Notes: generated by a model from the sequence alone, not told the origin. A DNA stretch of 64,000 bases from Salticus scenicus (GCA_963930645.1 OZ005648.1:151569035-151633034), one strand, 5' to 3'. Shown: positions 45,192-57,470, numbered from the stretch's first letter. Numbers and translations are program-made.

Positions 45192-45369
45192 CACCAATGC
45201 AAAAGAACGTGCGGTATGTTGTATTTGAACCTGGGACCATCGTGATAGAAATCCAGCGTCGTACCTCTGGTCAAAGGGTTAATCTTTTGTCCAGAGGTAT
45301 GACGCAAAATTTCTATCATGGTAGCCCCAGGTTCGAAGACAACCTATCGCCGCACGCATTTCTGCATAA
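45192..45369. repeat. Foldback hairpin, ~84-bp arms
   Basis: Left arm 45192-45275 (CACCAATGCAAAAGAACGTG ... GTACCTCTGGTCAAA) and right arm 45286-45369 (TTTGTCCAGAGGTATGACGC ... CGCCGCACGCATTTCTG) are imperfect reverse complements with a 10-base loop. A third copy lies at 43836-43920. The GGTTCGAA in the right arm resembles a pol III B box, but no A box was found. Confidence 0.8.
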
Positions 45370-45419
45370 TGTATTAAAAATATTCAAACGGATGTTTGAG
45401 AAGACAATAGCCCGCTGAT

Positions 45420-46988
45420 ACAGTAAAAACTGCAAAATAAAACTCTCTATAAATATTTTTGGCATAGATAGACACTGTTCAGTTCCTTATTATATATTTA
45501 TTCTCCTAAATTTCTAATATATGTATACATTTACGTTATTATAATTTGTTAATTAAGATATTATTAAGATAAGTTTCGTATTTTAGATTTTAAGCAATTT
45601 TTTATTAATTTCAATGCAATAATCTCAATAAAGGAAGTTTATATGAAAATACCATCTATTGCAACTTGTTATGAAAATCTTTAATTTCGAATTACTTAAG
45701 AAGCTCTTAAAGTTTCTTAAGTAAGCTTATATTTAATATTCAATATAATAATATAATTATATTATGATAATTTAATATTATGATATTGATATTCATAGTG
45801 ATATCACACACACAAAAAAATATAAATAAATAAATAAATAAAATAAAATAAAATAAAATAAAATAAAATAAAAATAAAAAGATGTTTTAGCAATATTTTA
45901 ACTTATTTAGGACAAAAATAATCTTTAGCATGCGTGTTTATATATGTTTTTCCCTGTTCATTCACATCAAACACCTTAAACTTTGAATAACATATTCCTT
46001 AGGAGTGCGTCCCATATCATCGTCAATTACTTATTGCGCAGTTCTAGTTTGAAGAAAACCCAACTAAACAACCAACTAACCAACCATCGAATAATATAAG
46101 AAATTTTTAATGTACAGTATTAGTTAATGATATGCATGCTAGTATCATAAATGATATTTTAAAACTGTTCTCATATCTTTACGATGAAAAAAGTCCTTAT
46201 ATGGCACATTAATGAGAAGTTTTGCCTTATTCTCACATATTAAGAAAATTGTAAATTTGAAATAACTTACGAAGTTTTTAAATTAAAATGTCAAAATACT
46301 AATATTATGTTCCGTGTTCATGTGTATTCAAATGTATATATTCTTGCCAGTGTAATAAGTGATATTTTAAAACTGGTGCGCCATTTTTTTTTCAATAAAG
46401 GAACTAACAAACCAACACATTGATAAATGAACTAGCGCACACAAGGTCAACACCTTTGTTTTGTGATTTTCGGATTCATCGCCTCAAAATGTGTAAAAAT
46501 GTTTCAATAAAAATGCCGAAAATTTTAACACTTACCTATTTCTTAAACCTATTTTTTGATGAACTATCCAATACAGTAAGATTATAATACTACAGTTCTT
46601 ATAGGGAAAAAATGTAATTATTTCAATTAGATAAATATATCATATAATCCCTAATTATTAAATATTATGCGGTATACGAAGTTTTCCATAAGAGAAAAAT
46701 CGCACGAATAGATAATCTGATGCGTCTAAAGTTACAAGAGAATGGAAAAATTCTAAATATATTACTAAAAAGTATTACCTTTAATTGTGTTTGGGGTTTT
46801 AAAAACACTCTCAACTTCAACTTTTCATATTTTGTTTTTCTAAACACACAAAAAAGAAATTGTTTTTGTACATATTATGTTGTTCTAGTGTTTCCATTTA
46901 AATACTTTGGGATATAAGTGAAGACAATTTGCGTATTAAAAAAATAATAATAATGATAAAATAAAATAAAATGTCTGTTTATATGTTA
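45420..46988. other. AT-rich DNA without recognised gene
   Basis: No coding signal. Contains an (AAATA/AAAAT)n microsatellite at about 45822-45880. Confidence 0.6.
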
Positions 46989-49900
46989 CTAGCAGGCTAC
47001 GCCCGCTTCGCTGGTCACTATTTTTAAATGAATCGCAATATTTAATGAATTCTCAAAATTGCATTAATTTTTATCATGGGATAAAAAAAGAGAAAAAAAA
47101 ATCTGATCGGGAAAAATGTCGCACCGGGTCCCCACTGCCTTCGGCAGCGTAGACCCGTGCTCTGCGCACACGTATTCCTTCACCATCCTTATGATTTCTC
47201 AAAATTCCATGTTAATACTCATAAACTGTCATTCTTAAGAAAAGCAATTTAAAAATATATCATTTAGCATCGGGTAAAAACTCACACCGGGACCCCACTG
47301 CCTTCGGCAGCGCAGACCCATGCGCGCTGCGCGCGCACGTTTAAGGATGTACGTGCGCTGTACACGCAAATTCCTTCTCAACTCAAAATTTTATTATTAA
47401 GAAAAAAAAAAAAATCTTTTATCATCGGGTAAAAACTCGCACCGGGGCCCAACCCCATGCGCGCTGCGCGCCTATTCCATCCCCACCCTTTCAGCCCCTC
47501 CTAATTAACTTACATATACCAATTTTGAACGGTCTTACTCAATTAGATGAGATGCAAAAGAAAACCTGATCAGGACACCTTAAAATCGTAAAACAGGTGA
47601 AATCTCGAATTCCACTTTCGATAATATAAAAGAAGTTTAAAATATCTTTCGAATGATCTATTACAAATAATTTAATCATAATTAGAATTTGAAATATTGA
47701 AATTTAAAAATATTACAGCGCCATCTGGCGGTAGAAATTTCTGTAATCTATCGTTCCATTCCAGATCAACAAAGCTTTCAAATGATGTATTACTCATGAA
47801 ATTATTTTAATTAGTAGATGAGATATAAAAGAAAACCTAATCAGGACACCTCAAAACGTGTAAATCGGGTGAAATCTCGAATTCCATTTTCGATAATCTA
47901 AAAGTACTTTAAAATGTGTATCAACTAAAATAAGCTTTCAAATGATGTATTACTTATGAACTTTTTTTAATTAATAACTGAGATACAAAAAAAAAAAAAA
48001 AAAACTGATTCAGGAAACCTCAAAACGTGTAAATCTGATAAAAACTTTCGATAATTTAAATAAACTTTAAAATATCTTTCGAATGATGTATTAAAAATAA
48101 TTTAATCATAATTAGAAATTGAAATATTGAAATTTTAAAATATTACAGCGCCATCTGGTGGTACAAATTTCTGTATTCCACGGTTCGATTCCAAATCAAA
48201 AAAGCTTTCTAATGATGTATTACTTATGAAATTATATTTTAATTACTAGCTGAGATACAAAAGAAAAGTGATTCAGGAACCTCAAAACGTGTAAATCTGG
48301 TGAAAACTTTCGATAATTCAAAAGAACTTTAAAATATCTTTCGAATGATGTATTAAAAATAATTTAATCATAATTAGAAATTGAAATATTGAAATTTTAA
48401 AATATTACAGCGCCATCTAGCGGTACAAATTTCTGTATTCCACTGTTCGATTCCAAATCAAACAAGCTTTCTAATGATGCATTACTTATGAAATTATTTA
48501 AATTAGTAGCTGAGATACAAAAGAAAACAAATTCAAGAGACCTCAAAACGTGTAACTCTGGTGAAAACTTTCGATAATATAAAAGAACTTTAAAATATCT
48601 TTCGAATGATGTTTTAAAATTAATTTAACCATAATTGAAATGATGAAATTTGAAAATATTACAGCGCCATCTGCCGGTAGAAATATCTGTATTCCACTGT
48701 TCGATTCCAAATCAAAAAAGCTATCTAATGATGTATTACTTTGAAATTATTTTAATTAGTAGCTGAGATACAAAGAAAAACCTAATCAGGACACCTCAAA
48801 ACGTGCAAATCGGGTGAAATCTCGAATTCCATTTTCGATAATGTAAAAGTACTTTAAAATGTGTATCAACTCAACAAAGCTTTCAAATGATGAAATACTT
48901 ATGAAAATCATTTTAATTAGTAGCTGAGATACAAAATAAAACTGATTCAGGGCACCTCAAAACGTGTAAATCTGTTGAAAACTTTCGATAATTTAAAAGA
49001 ACTTTAAAATATCTTTCGAATGATGTATTAAAAATAATTTAATCATAATTAGAAATAGAAATATTGAAATTTTGAAATATTTCAGCGCCATCTGACGGTA
49101 GAAATTTCTGTAATCTACTGTTCGATTCCAAATCAAAAAAGCTTTCTAATGATGTATTACTTATGAAATTATTTTAATTAGTAGCTGAGATACAAAAGAA
49201 AACCTAATCAGGAAACCTCAAAACGTGTAAATCGGGTGAAATCTCGAATTCCATTTTCGATAATGTAAAGGTACTTTAAAATGTGTATCCAATGACGTAT
49301 TAAAAAAAACAAAAAATAACCATAATTAGAATTTGAAATACACGTATTAGAATAAAATTTTATTTGCAATTAAATGTAAATTAAAATGTATTTTTTTTTA
49401 TTTTTTATTCTCCGAAATTTCTCTCAGTAGTCCTACTTATCCCTGGTTTTCTCCGAAACTTGCATCATTCCGGGCTATATAACGTTAAAAATCCTTAGTG
49501 CGATATGTGAGCAGAAATTCGAATTCAAAACTCTGCAAAATATTAAAGAATAAAGGTGTTCTGTGGGGTATTCCGTTGTTTTCTCCGAAACTCCCGTTCC
49601 TTTTCTACATCTTTACCCCTTCGCTCCCCCCCCCCTCATTCCGCCGATAATAATAATTTTGCACTTGAAAATATTCGCATTCGATTTACCCTGCCTTAAA
49701 ATCTAAATATACCAACCAATTTCAAACGCAGTAACTCTTTTTTTTTTTTTTTTTTTTTTTGCCCCTTTTCCCCCTCCCTCAAGCCCTCCCTAATAATCGT
49801 ACTGTTTCAAAAATATTCACAATCGAATTCTAGGGCATTAAATTCAAATACAACGAAATTTCAACGGCATATCTCAATTTTAAATACTGCAAAGTATAAA

Positions 49901-50419
49901 AGAAAACTTAATATTTTTCCAATAAATACGTCATTTTTTTATTTATTCATAAATTTTCATGAAAATTGAACAGTAGCTTTATAATATGCTGTCTATGCCA
50001 AATATTAATTTAAATGTAACCTGAATGAAAATTTGAAAAAGTTAGAAAATTGCAATTTTTATCCCCACTCTATGAAACACGTGATATCTTAATTGGTTAC
50101 ATTCATTTCCTATTTTATCGCAGACACATGTCTCGCATGTGTTTTGTTTCTGATCGAGACAGCTTAGAAAATCGTCTGCTGATAGAATGTTTCTTTTTTG
50201 ATCATTTTTCGATCGACATGGGTCTACATTTTAAGTAATATCTCCGGAACTAATTAAAATTTTTTAATTTTGTTTTCACTATCAACTCGGGAAGGCTTCT
50301 GAGCACCCGTATGTCAAATTTTATACTTCTGCGTTCAGTAGGGGCTGAACGTATAGATGCTCAGACAGACAGACAGAGAGACAGACAGACAGACAGACAT
50401 ATTCTTTTATTATTATAGA
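46989..50419 (-). mobile_element. Non-autonomous Helitron (Hel-5)
   Basis: On the minus strand it begins TCTATAATAATAAAAGAATA at 50419 after an A and ends CTAG at 46989 before a T. The 3' hairpin AGCGGGC-GTA-GCCTGCT is intact. It is the same family as Hel-1: both have a (GACA)n tract near the 5' end (here 50366-50398), the 'GAAAATTGCAATTTTTATCCC...ACACGTGA' block (about 50044-50235), GC-rich CTGCCTTCGGCAG units near the 3' end (47090-47490) and the AT-rich ~270-bp array between. No Rep/helicase is encoded. Confidence 0.7.
47560..49330. repeat. AT-rich ~270-bp tandem array inside Helitron
   Basis: About five to seven full or partial units. The GCGCCATCTGGCGGTA block, with single-base variants, falls near 47717, 48147, 48408, 48663 and 49085. 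Each unit has CTTTCWAATGATGTATTAC, TAGTAGCTGAGATACAAAAG, CCTCAAAACGTGTAAATC and TTTCGATAATNTAAAAG. Full and shorter unit forms alternate, suggesting unequal exchange. Confidence 0.85.
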
Positions 50420-51000
50420 TTACTTAAATTCAGCTTTAAAAATTTATTGAAAATTAAGTTTATAGAAAATTATCGATTTTAGATAAAAACTGTTGAGTGA
50501 AATGTGATTAAAATTTATTAGGAGATATTAAAAGTCTTGAGTTCATGCAAACATATTAAAAAGAGAAACAATGAAAACACGTGTAGATTGATAAGTTAAA
50601 CTTAAAAAATAAATTTATTGCACATAAAGTAAAAAAAAAAAAAAGTCTTTTTGTAAAAGCAAAATTTAAAATATTGCATTTGTGATATAAAATTTGTAAA
50701 ATATAGCATACAAGTTCGCAAAGCTTTTCGTTATTGCAGAACAATGGCATCGTCAAGTGACATACAATGTCTAATAGTCATTGAAAGCATGCAGCTGTTT
50801 TGTCTGGTAAAAGTTATGCTACAGCTTCAGAGACAACCATTCAGGATTAAAATGGAACGATAAGCGTTTACAGTCGAAGGAGTATTATTTAGTGTTAACA
50901 TCTGAAGGGCAACACTAAAATATTCAGATACTTTAAGGTCTATGATAGGAAATTTCTGGAATTGCATTTCCGTTTGCGTTAAGCTTTCTAAAAACTTTCC
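50420..51000. other. AT-rich DNA without recognised gene
   Basis: No coding signal and no recognised element end. Confidence 0.5.
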
Positions 51001-51099
51001 AACTATGTCTAATAGTGATTATATATACAGTTTGTTTATTTGTTTGTCTTGCTATTTTTCTGTGAATACGTTATTTGATCCCACAGGAAAAGTATATTA

Positions 51100-51157
51100 A
51101 ATGTTAAATGAAACAACGACTACATGCAGTTGGGAACTGTTAATAAACTATGCGAAC

Positions 51158-51188
<31 letters not shown>

Positions 51189-52460
51189 TGGGGGGGGGGC
51201 ATATTTTCATGAATAAAAATTCCATAGGTAAAATAAAACTACCTAACCTATATGTAAAGCCACATGCTTTAGTCAGTTTAAGTTCTGTATTGCTCTAGGC
51301 TTTTAAATTAGTACAATAAATTATTTGTGATCGGTAAAGTTTATACATTCAAATTTTCAAAACATTTTATTTTTTTGCATTTATGTCTAAAGTAAAATCT
51401 TTCAAAATATTATTATTATCTTTTTACAACTAAAATATATTTATGTAATTAAAATTCCTTTTTTTACTCCAATAACTTTTCCCCTTGAACTGAAAGTGAC
51501 GTGAGTTAATTCTTTCTGATCAGAATGTAGACAGTGAAACATCAGCACATCAGCAGTTTTATTTCTGTAGATAAAAGAATATATTTCTGCAATCAGTTTG
51601 AGAATTTTTTTGGGGAATACTTTTGTGAATAAAAATTTCATGGATATGATAAAGCCTTTTAACAACAGATATTCGAAGCTACATTCTTCAATCAATTTAA
51701 GTGAATATTGCTTCGTAGACTTTCAAAATAGCATGTCGCATTATTTGTATTCATCAGATTTGTCAAAAGAATTTTTCATTACATAATTTTTGTAACACTT
51801 ATGTCAATATTGAAATCAGTATAATTATTACAATTTTTCGTTCACAACTAAAATACCTATAAGCAATTGAATTCCGTTATTTAACGTCAGTAATTTTTAC
51901 ACTTGAACTACAACTTACTTGAGATAATTCATTAATCTCAGGATGCAAAGATTCTTTGGTCCTGCATCAGCAGTTTTATTTGTTCTAGATAAAAGAATAT
52001 ATTTCTGTAATACGATATTAGAAAAGGCTGATATATTTTTTTTTCTTTGAGATACTTTTATGAAGAAAAATTTCATGGATAAGAGAGAAAACTTTTAATT
52101 AATGCATGAAGCCACATTCTTATGCCAATTTAATTTCACTCAATTGTAAAGATAGTTTTTCTTTATATATTATTTATAATTATAATTTATTATTATTTAG
52201 ATATGCAATATTAAAATCAGTAAAATTATGGTATTTTTTCTTGTACAACTTAAGTACCAGTAGGTAATTATCATCGCCCCCCCCCCCCCCCAGATCATTT
52301 GATGTTACCTAAACAGATTTGCTTTTTTGACAAAATAAAATATTTCTGTAATACTTTATTAGAAGAAGCTGGCATTATTATTTTATTATTATTTGGGGGG
52401 ATAATTTTATGAGTAAAAATTTCATGGGTAAGATAAAAACACTTAACTTTAATTTCATTT
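51100..52460 (+). repeat. Diverged ~400-bp tandem repeats
   Basis: Three to four units. Landmarks per unit are 'AATTTTTACACTTGAACTA', 'GGATGCAAAGATTCTTT', 'CATCAGCAGTTTTATTT', 'TAGATAAAAGAATATATTTC', 'TTAGAAAAGGCTGATA', a T or TTTGGGG run, and 'GAATAAAAATTTCATGGATA' (near 51207, 51620, 52055 and 52402). Related units continue at 55390-55873 and 57055-57470, separated by other repeats. One short open frame (51598-51786) is conserved only as repeat sequence. Confidence 0.75.
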
Positions 52461-53637
52461 GTGAGCGGCTAGATATCAGACAGACATTTTGTCAAATTTT
52501 AAATACTAAATAGTATTAAATTAATGAATTTTGGTATACCGATATATATATATTGCTTATAAATATTCCGAAACAATTAATTTAAGAAAAAATAATTTAC
52601 ACTTAATAAGGAAACAAAGTAAGGTGGGTGACATGACAAAAATCAGATACGATTTCTATGAAACATCTTTAATTGCTCTAAATTGAGAAATATTTGAAAT
52701 TCAAAAATTTTAATTTACTCTGACAAGGCTTTATCTGATGTATAATTATAAATAAATAGATACATAAAAAAATATTCAATCGCGTAGCAAACATGAAAAG
52801 TGCAAAAATTTAGAATTACCTTTGTTTACTTGTTTTTAAATATTCTTTATGAATTAACGGTTTAAAATATTTTTGTACATACAATGCATTATGTGTTTCG
52901 ATATGTTTCCTACCTAGAAAAACTAGTATGTTGTGGCCACCGCATGGCTCTCTTCTATATATACCTACACAAAATTAACGCAGTAAAAATAATTTATAAA
53001 AATTATTTTCCATGATGAATGCAGACGATTTTCATTTTAGAGATGTGGTATAACACTAAATATCCAAAGAAGATTCTCCAAATGACATCTTTAAAAAATG
53101 CTATTTTTCCTAAGGTTTTATTTTTTATTCTATTTATTTATTTATTTATTTTAATGAAAAAAAATCTATATCATTATTTTAAAAATTGATTCAACCATTC
53201 TTTTTAAAGATACTGATGAGCTCTTTTGAAAGATACCCATAATGAATATTTACCGCTCTTGAGAGGAGACTTTGCTTATTACCAGAAGGAGGAAGAAATG
53301 ATGATCCTACATATACAAAAATTTTTACCCAGTTGATTATCCCTATTATAAATAATTCTTTTTAATTTCATAATGATTACTAAAAATAATTACCTTTATG
53401 TACATTTTTACGAAATTTTGTCTTATACCACCATGTTAAAAGTTTACGAAAAGCGGTATGACAACGCCACCTGTCGGAAGATTTTTACCAAAAGTTGACA
53501 GACACTAATTTATGTCAAGGTGTAACCACATATCAAATTTTAAGAAATTCTGTGCAATAGTTTCTAAGATACAGTTGCCACAAAATTTTGTTCCCTACAC
53601 ACAGACAGACATCTAAAAATGGTCAAATCGTATTTTA
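52461..53637. other. AT-rich DNA without recognised gene
   Basis: No gene seen. The last ~170 bp (from about 53460, with 'ACAACGCCACCTGTCGG' and 'TTTCTAAGATACAGTTG') may be the body of the repeat whose tail lies at 53638. Confidence 0.5.
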
Positions 53638-53730
53638 GACCTCTCAAAACGTGTAAATCCATCGAAAACCAGAGGTTGATAATTTTTACAAATCGAACAC
53701 TTTCTTCTATTGAATATAGAAGAAAGTAAT
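53638..53730 (+). repeat. Conserved tail module with terminal hairpin (instance 2)
   Basis: CTCTCAAAACGTGTAAATCC, then CAAATCGAACA, then the hairpin ACTTTCTTCTATT-GAAT-ATAGAAGAAAGTAA. An ACACACAGACAGACAT stretch lies about 40 bp upstream, as in the other instances. Confidence 0.7.
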
Positions 53731-53861
53731 AATTATATTAGTTGAAAAGTATATATATATTTTTATTTACCAATTTCGCATGAAATTAACCTTAGCTAAT
53801 ACGTGAAGGCACAATCATAAGCCAATTTAAAATGGATGTTGTTTAGTAGACTTTTAAATTA

Positions 53862-53960
53862 CAGTCGGTAGCAAATTTATTGAAGCATTAGCAATAATTC
53901 CTAACTAATAATATTTTGTTTAGTAAATAATTGTTGAGTTATGATATTAGTCTTTTGCTA
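53862..53960 (+). mobile_element. One-ended relic of the CAGTCGG MITE family
   Basis: TTACAGTCGGTAGCAAATTT, GAAGCATTAGCAATAATTCC and 'TTTGTTTAGTAAATAATTG' follow the left half of the MITE at 56028. The right half is missing. Confidence 0.5.
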
Positions 53961-54109
53961 TTTATAAAAAATCTGGAGTGACTCCACTCGACTTTCCGAA
54001 CATTGAGTAATTAACGATTTTGTAGATAAAGTAAAGTAAGAGGAGTTGTTAAATAAACAAAAGAGAAAATTATAATAGGGTGTTTGTGTATTTTTCTTTA
54101 TATAGTACA

Positions 54110-55311
54110 CGATGTTTAGTTTAACGCTATTTTACCAAATTCGTATATCATAATGATAAAGAATAATTCATTGTGTCCTTGTAAAAACCTACAAATGCTA
54201 GATTCACCAAAATGCTTATAGTTAGTGCAACAGGGACTTATAATATTTATAGAAATATTAATATCCATCTGATAAGGCATTTAGACGCTATCGCACTGTA
54301 AAGTTTGAACCCATATGCCACAATTATAAAGAAATTTGCATTTTGTCCCTGTAAAAAGAACCATAAGTCACTAAAGTTCATAAAGTTCGTGTGACGGTGA
54401 CGTATAACATGGATATAAATTTTCAGTTAATTTGAATAAGGAGTTTAGTCCCTGTCACACTTTAAATAATTTAACCTGATTGGTCTTAGCGATGAACAAT
54501 TTTTAATTGTGTCCTCGTATAACTCGTTAAGTGCTGGAGTCACCAAAATCCATACAGTTTGTGTGACGGTGACATATAACTCGTATATAAATTTTCCACT
54601 CAAACGGATAAGGCATTTAGATGCTATCGTGCTTTAAATAATTTCACCCCATAGGCCATAATGATACAGAATTATTTGCTGTGTCCCTGTAAAAAATCTA
54701 GAAGTGCTAAATTCATCAAAACCTATACAGATCGTGCAACTGTGGCCTATAATTGTGTAATTTTTTTGTTCAATTGAATAAGGCGTTTAGACACAATCGC
54801 ACTTTTTAAAATTTGGTCTCATAGTCCATAATAATAAATAATTTTTCTTTGTGTCCCTGTAAAAAAAAACTATAAGAGCTAGATTTTCCAAAATCTATGC
54901 AAATCTTTCAACTATTACCTATAATATGTGTATAAATTATTTTTTCAGTTTAATAAGGTGTTTTGACGCTATCGCACTTTTTAAAATTTGATCCCATAGG
55001 CCATAATGATAAAGAATTTTTCTTTGTGTCCCTGTAAAAAAACTATAAGTCCCATATTCTCCAAAATCAATAGGGTTTGTGCTATGGTGAATTGCAACAT
55101 GCGTACCTACTTACAGCGCATTCGAACAAAGCGTTTAGACGCTAGCGTGTTCACTCACATACATACACATGCATACACACACGCACATACATACTTCATC
55201 TTAAAAATCGTGAAAACATACTCAGGGAACCTCAAAACATATAGAATCACAAAAATATCGAATTTGACATGATTACAATACTTTCCCTACATATGTATGT
55301 TCGGAAAGTAA
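54110..55311 (+). repeat. ~170-bp satellite array ending in a tail module (instance 3)
   Basis: Six units with 'TTTGTGTCCCTGTAAAAA' cores near 54172, 54346, 54508, 54678, 54853 and 55025 (spacing 162-175 bp). Each has 'TTTAGACGCTATCGCACTTT', 'CCCATAGGCCATAATGATAA', 'TATAAGTGCTAGATTCACCA' and 'GTTCGTGTGACGGTGAC'. The array passes into an ACACACATACATA-rich stretch, then AACCTCAAAACATATAGAAT, ATCGAATTTGACAT and the hairpin ACTTTCCCTAC...GTTCGGAAAGTAA at 55280-55311. A diverged single unit lies at 32830-33120. Confidence 0.8.
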
Positions 55312-55389
55312 AAAGTTAGTTGAGGATAAAAAATAGCAGTAAAACTAAATATATATATAGAGAGAGAGAGAGTGTATGTGTTCTTCAAT

Positions 55390-55873
55390 AATTTTGCTTC
55401 CAACTGTGGAAAACTATTTGTAATCATTAAAATTGTGAAAATAGTTTTCCTTCACATATTATTTCTTGCATGTATGCCAATATTAAAATATGTAAATTAT
55501 TTATAGTTTTTCTCTTGCGACTGAAATGATCATGGGCAGTTCAATTGCATTATTTAACTTGAGTAATTTTTACACTTGAGCTACATTTAATGTGAACTAA
55601 TTCATTAATGTCAGGACGCAAAGATTCTTTATGGTTTTGCATCAGCAATTTTACTTTTCTAGATAAACAAACATATTTCTGAATTCTGTATTAGGAAAAG
55701 CTTTTTTTTTTTTTTTTTTTTTTTTTTTGGGGGGGGGGGGATATTTTTATGAGTAAAAATTTTCATGGATGAAATAATAACACTTACCACATTTTTAAGC
55801 CCATTTAAATTCAGTGTTGTTTTGTAAACATTTAGATTAGTAAACTATTCGTAACCATTAAAATTGTAAAAAA
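55390..55873 (+). repeat. Further ~400-bp repeat unit
   Basis: Follows the landmarks of 51100-52460 in the same order and orientation, including a poly-T/poly-G junction near 55703-55740 that resembles the one at 51162-51199. Confidence 0.65.
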
Positions 55874-57062
55874 AATCTGGTCTGAAACGACCACACGACT
55901 TCCATTACCCATTGTTGCACGTATCATATGCATTTTTCAGAAATAGTGTGATCAGAAGACATAAGATTAACCAAACGAAGTAGACACAAACAAATTTCCT
56001 ATAAGAGAAAGATGATATATATATGTACAGTCGGCTGCAAAATTATTCGAGCAATAGCAATAATCCCTGTCTAAAAAAAGTACACTTAATACTGCTTTGT
56101 TAAATAAATCCTTATCGAGTCATGTTCTTAGTCAGAACATGATTCGACAAGGATTTATTTAACAAAACCGTCTTAAGTGTACTTTTTTAATATAGGAATT
56201 ATTGGCTAGTGCTCGAAACATTATGCTGCCGACTGTATATAAAGACATGTAAAACAGAGTTTACATAGCGAGTTAAAAATTAAGAAAAAAGAAAATGTAG
56301 AATTATTTTTTGAAACACCAATTTTCGAGATCTAAAATTGACCTACCTAACCAAGATGACTGTAATTTCGCTGAAATAACCACGTAATACGTGAGAAAGA
56401 ATATATAGAATTGATTTATGTGACAAGGTTCAAGAAAACCGTTAGAGCCATATTGAGATACCAACTTTTACCAAAACTTGGCATACTCAATTATTGACCG
56501 GAAAACAACAATTACATACAAAAGGATATTTAAAAAGGAGTTAATATGGCGAGTTCGAAAAAAATCCGTACAGCCGTTTTTAAAGGAGTGCACTTGTGAG
56601 ACCTGAAATTCAGCTATTTATACAGGGCACCTATCACTTTTCTAGAACTAACCAACTATGTCATTCGAAAGGACATCTAATATAGTGTTTATATAGCAAA
56701 TTTGAAGAAAATCGTTGGAGCCGTTTTTGAGATACGGATTTACGGTCCCATTTCCGATTTATGATGTCCTACTTCTGATTTTCCTATTTTCGCCAAAATT
56801 TGGAAAATGCATTTATACACCAGTCCTGTCACAGTTCTGAAGTTTCGTAGTTCTACCTTTATTAGTTTCAGAGATATGATAGCCAGAAAATTCCACACAT
56901 AAATACACACATACATATATACACTGACTAATTGCCGAAAACTACTTTTTTCGACCCAGGAGTTCTTAAAACGTGTAAATCAGGTGAAAACTTGACATCG
57001 AATTTTTGGACCGAATACAATACTTCCATTACCTATGGTAGCTGGGTAATGGAAGTAACAGT
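55874..57062 (+). repeat. ~1-kb dispersed repeat (copy B) with tail module (instance 4)
   Basis: The fullest copy. It starts AATCTGGTCTGAAACGACCA, carries ACACGACTTCCATTACCC, is interrupted by a MITE at 56028-56235, and runs through the core seen at 470-1107. It ends with ACACACATACATATATACAC, CTTAAAACGTGTAAATCAGG, CATCGAATTTTTGG and the hairpin ACTTCCATTACC...GGGTAATGGAAGTAA. There is no coding frame. Confidence 0.8.
56028..56235. mobile_element. MITE with TA target, inserted in copy B
   Basis: Terminal inverted repeats CAGTCGGCTGCAAAATTATT and its inverted partner, TA on each side (56026-56027 and 56236-56237), 208 bp, arms meeting at a short central loop near 56134. The interior matches 42188-42403. 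Confidence 0.85.
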
Positions 57063-57470
57063 TTCCTTTACATATTATTTGTAACACGTATGCTAATACA
57101 TATTAAAATATATAAATTTACTATAATTTTTCTTTTACACGTAAAAGCCTCATAAGCAATTAAATTAAATTGTTTAACTTTAGTAATTTTTACACTTGAA
57201 CTAAAACTTACATGAGCTAATTCATTAATACCAGGATGCAAAGATTCTTTTGACCTGCATCAGCAGTTTTGCTCGTCTAGATAAAAGAATATATATCTGT
57301 AATATATTATTAGAAAAGGCTGATATTTTTTCTTTGGAATACTTTTGTGAATAACATTTTCTTGGATAAGATAAAAGCTCTTAACTGATATTATAGGATC
57401 TTATTCTTCAGTCAATTTAAGTTAAACGTTGCTTTGTCAAAATACGTTTTTGTGTAATTTATTTCAAAAC
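57063..57470 (+). repeat. Further ~400-bp repeat unit
   Basis: Contains 'ATTTTTACACTTGAACTAAA', 'CAGGATGCAAAGATTCTTTT', 'CATCAGCAGTTTTGCT', 'TAGATAAAAGAATATAT' and 'TTAGAAAAGGCTGATATTTT' in the order seen at 51100-52460. Confidence 0.65.

Noticed and set aside
45286..45369. tRNA or SINE head (GGTTCGAA present)
   Set aside because: No A box or cloverleaf; the unit is one arm of a foldback.
54170..55040. CRISPR-like regular repeats
   Set aside because: The units are whole ~170-bp satellite repeats without unique spacers, in eukaryotic DNA.
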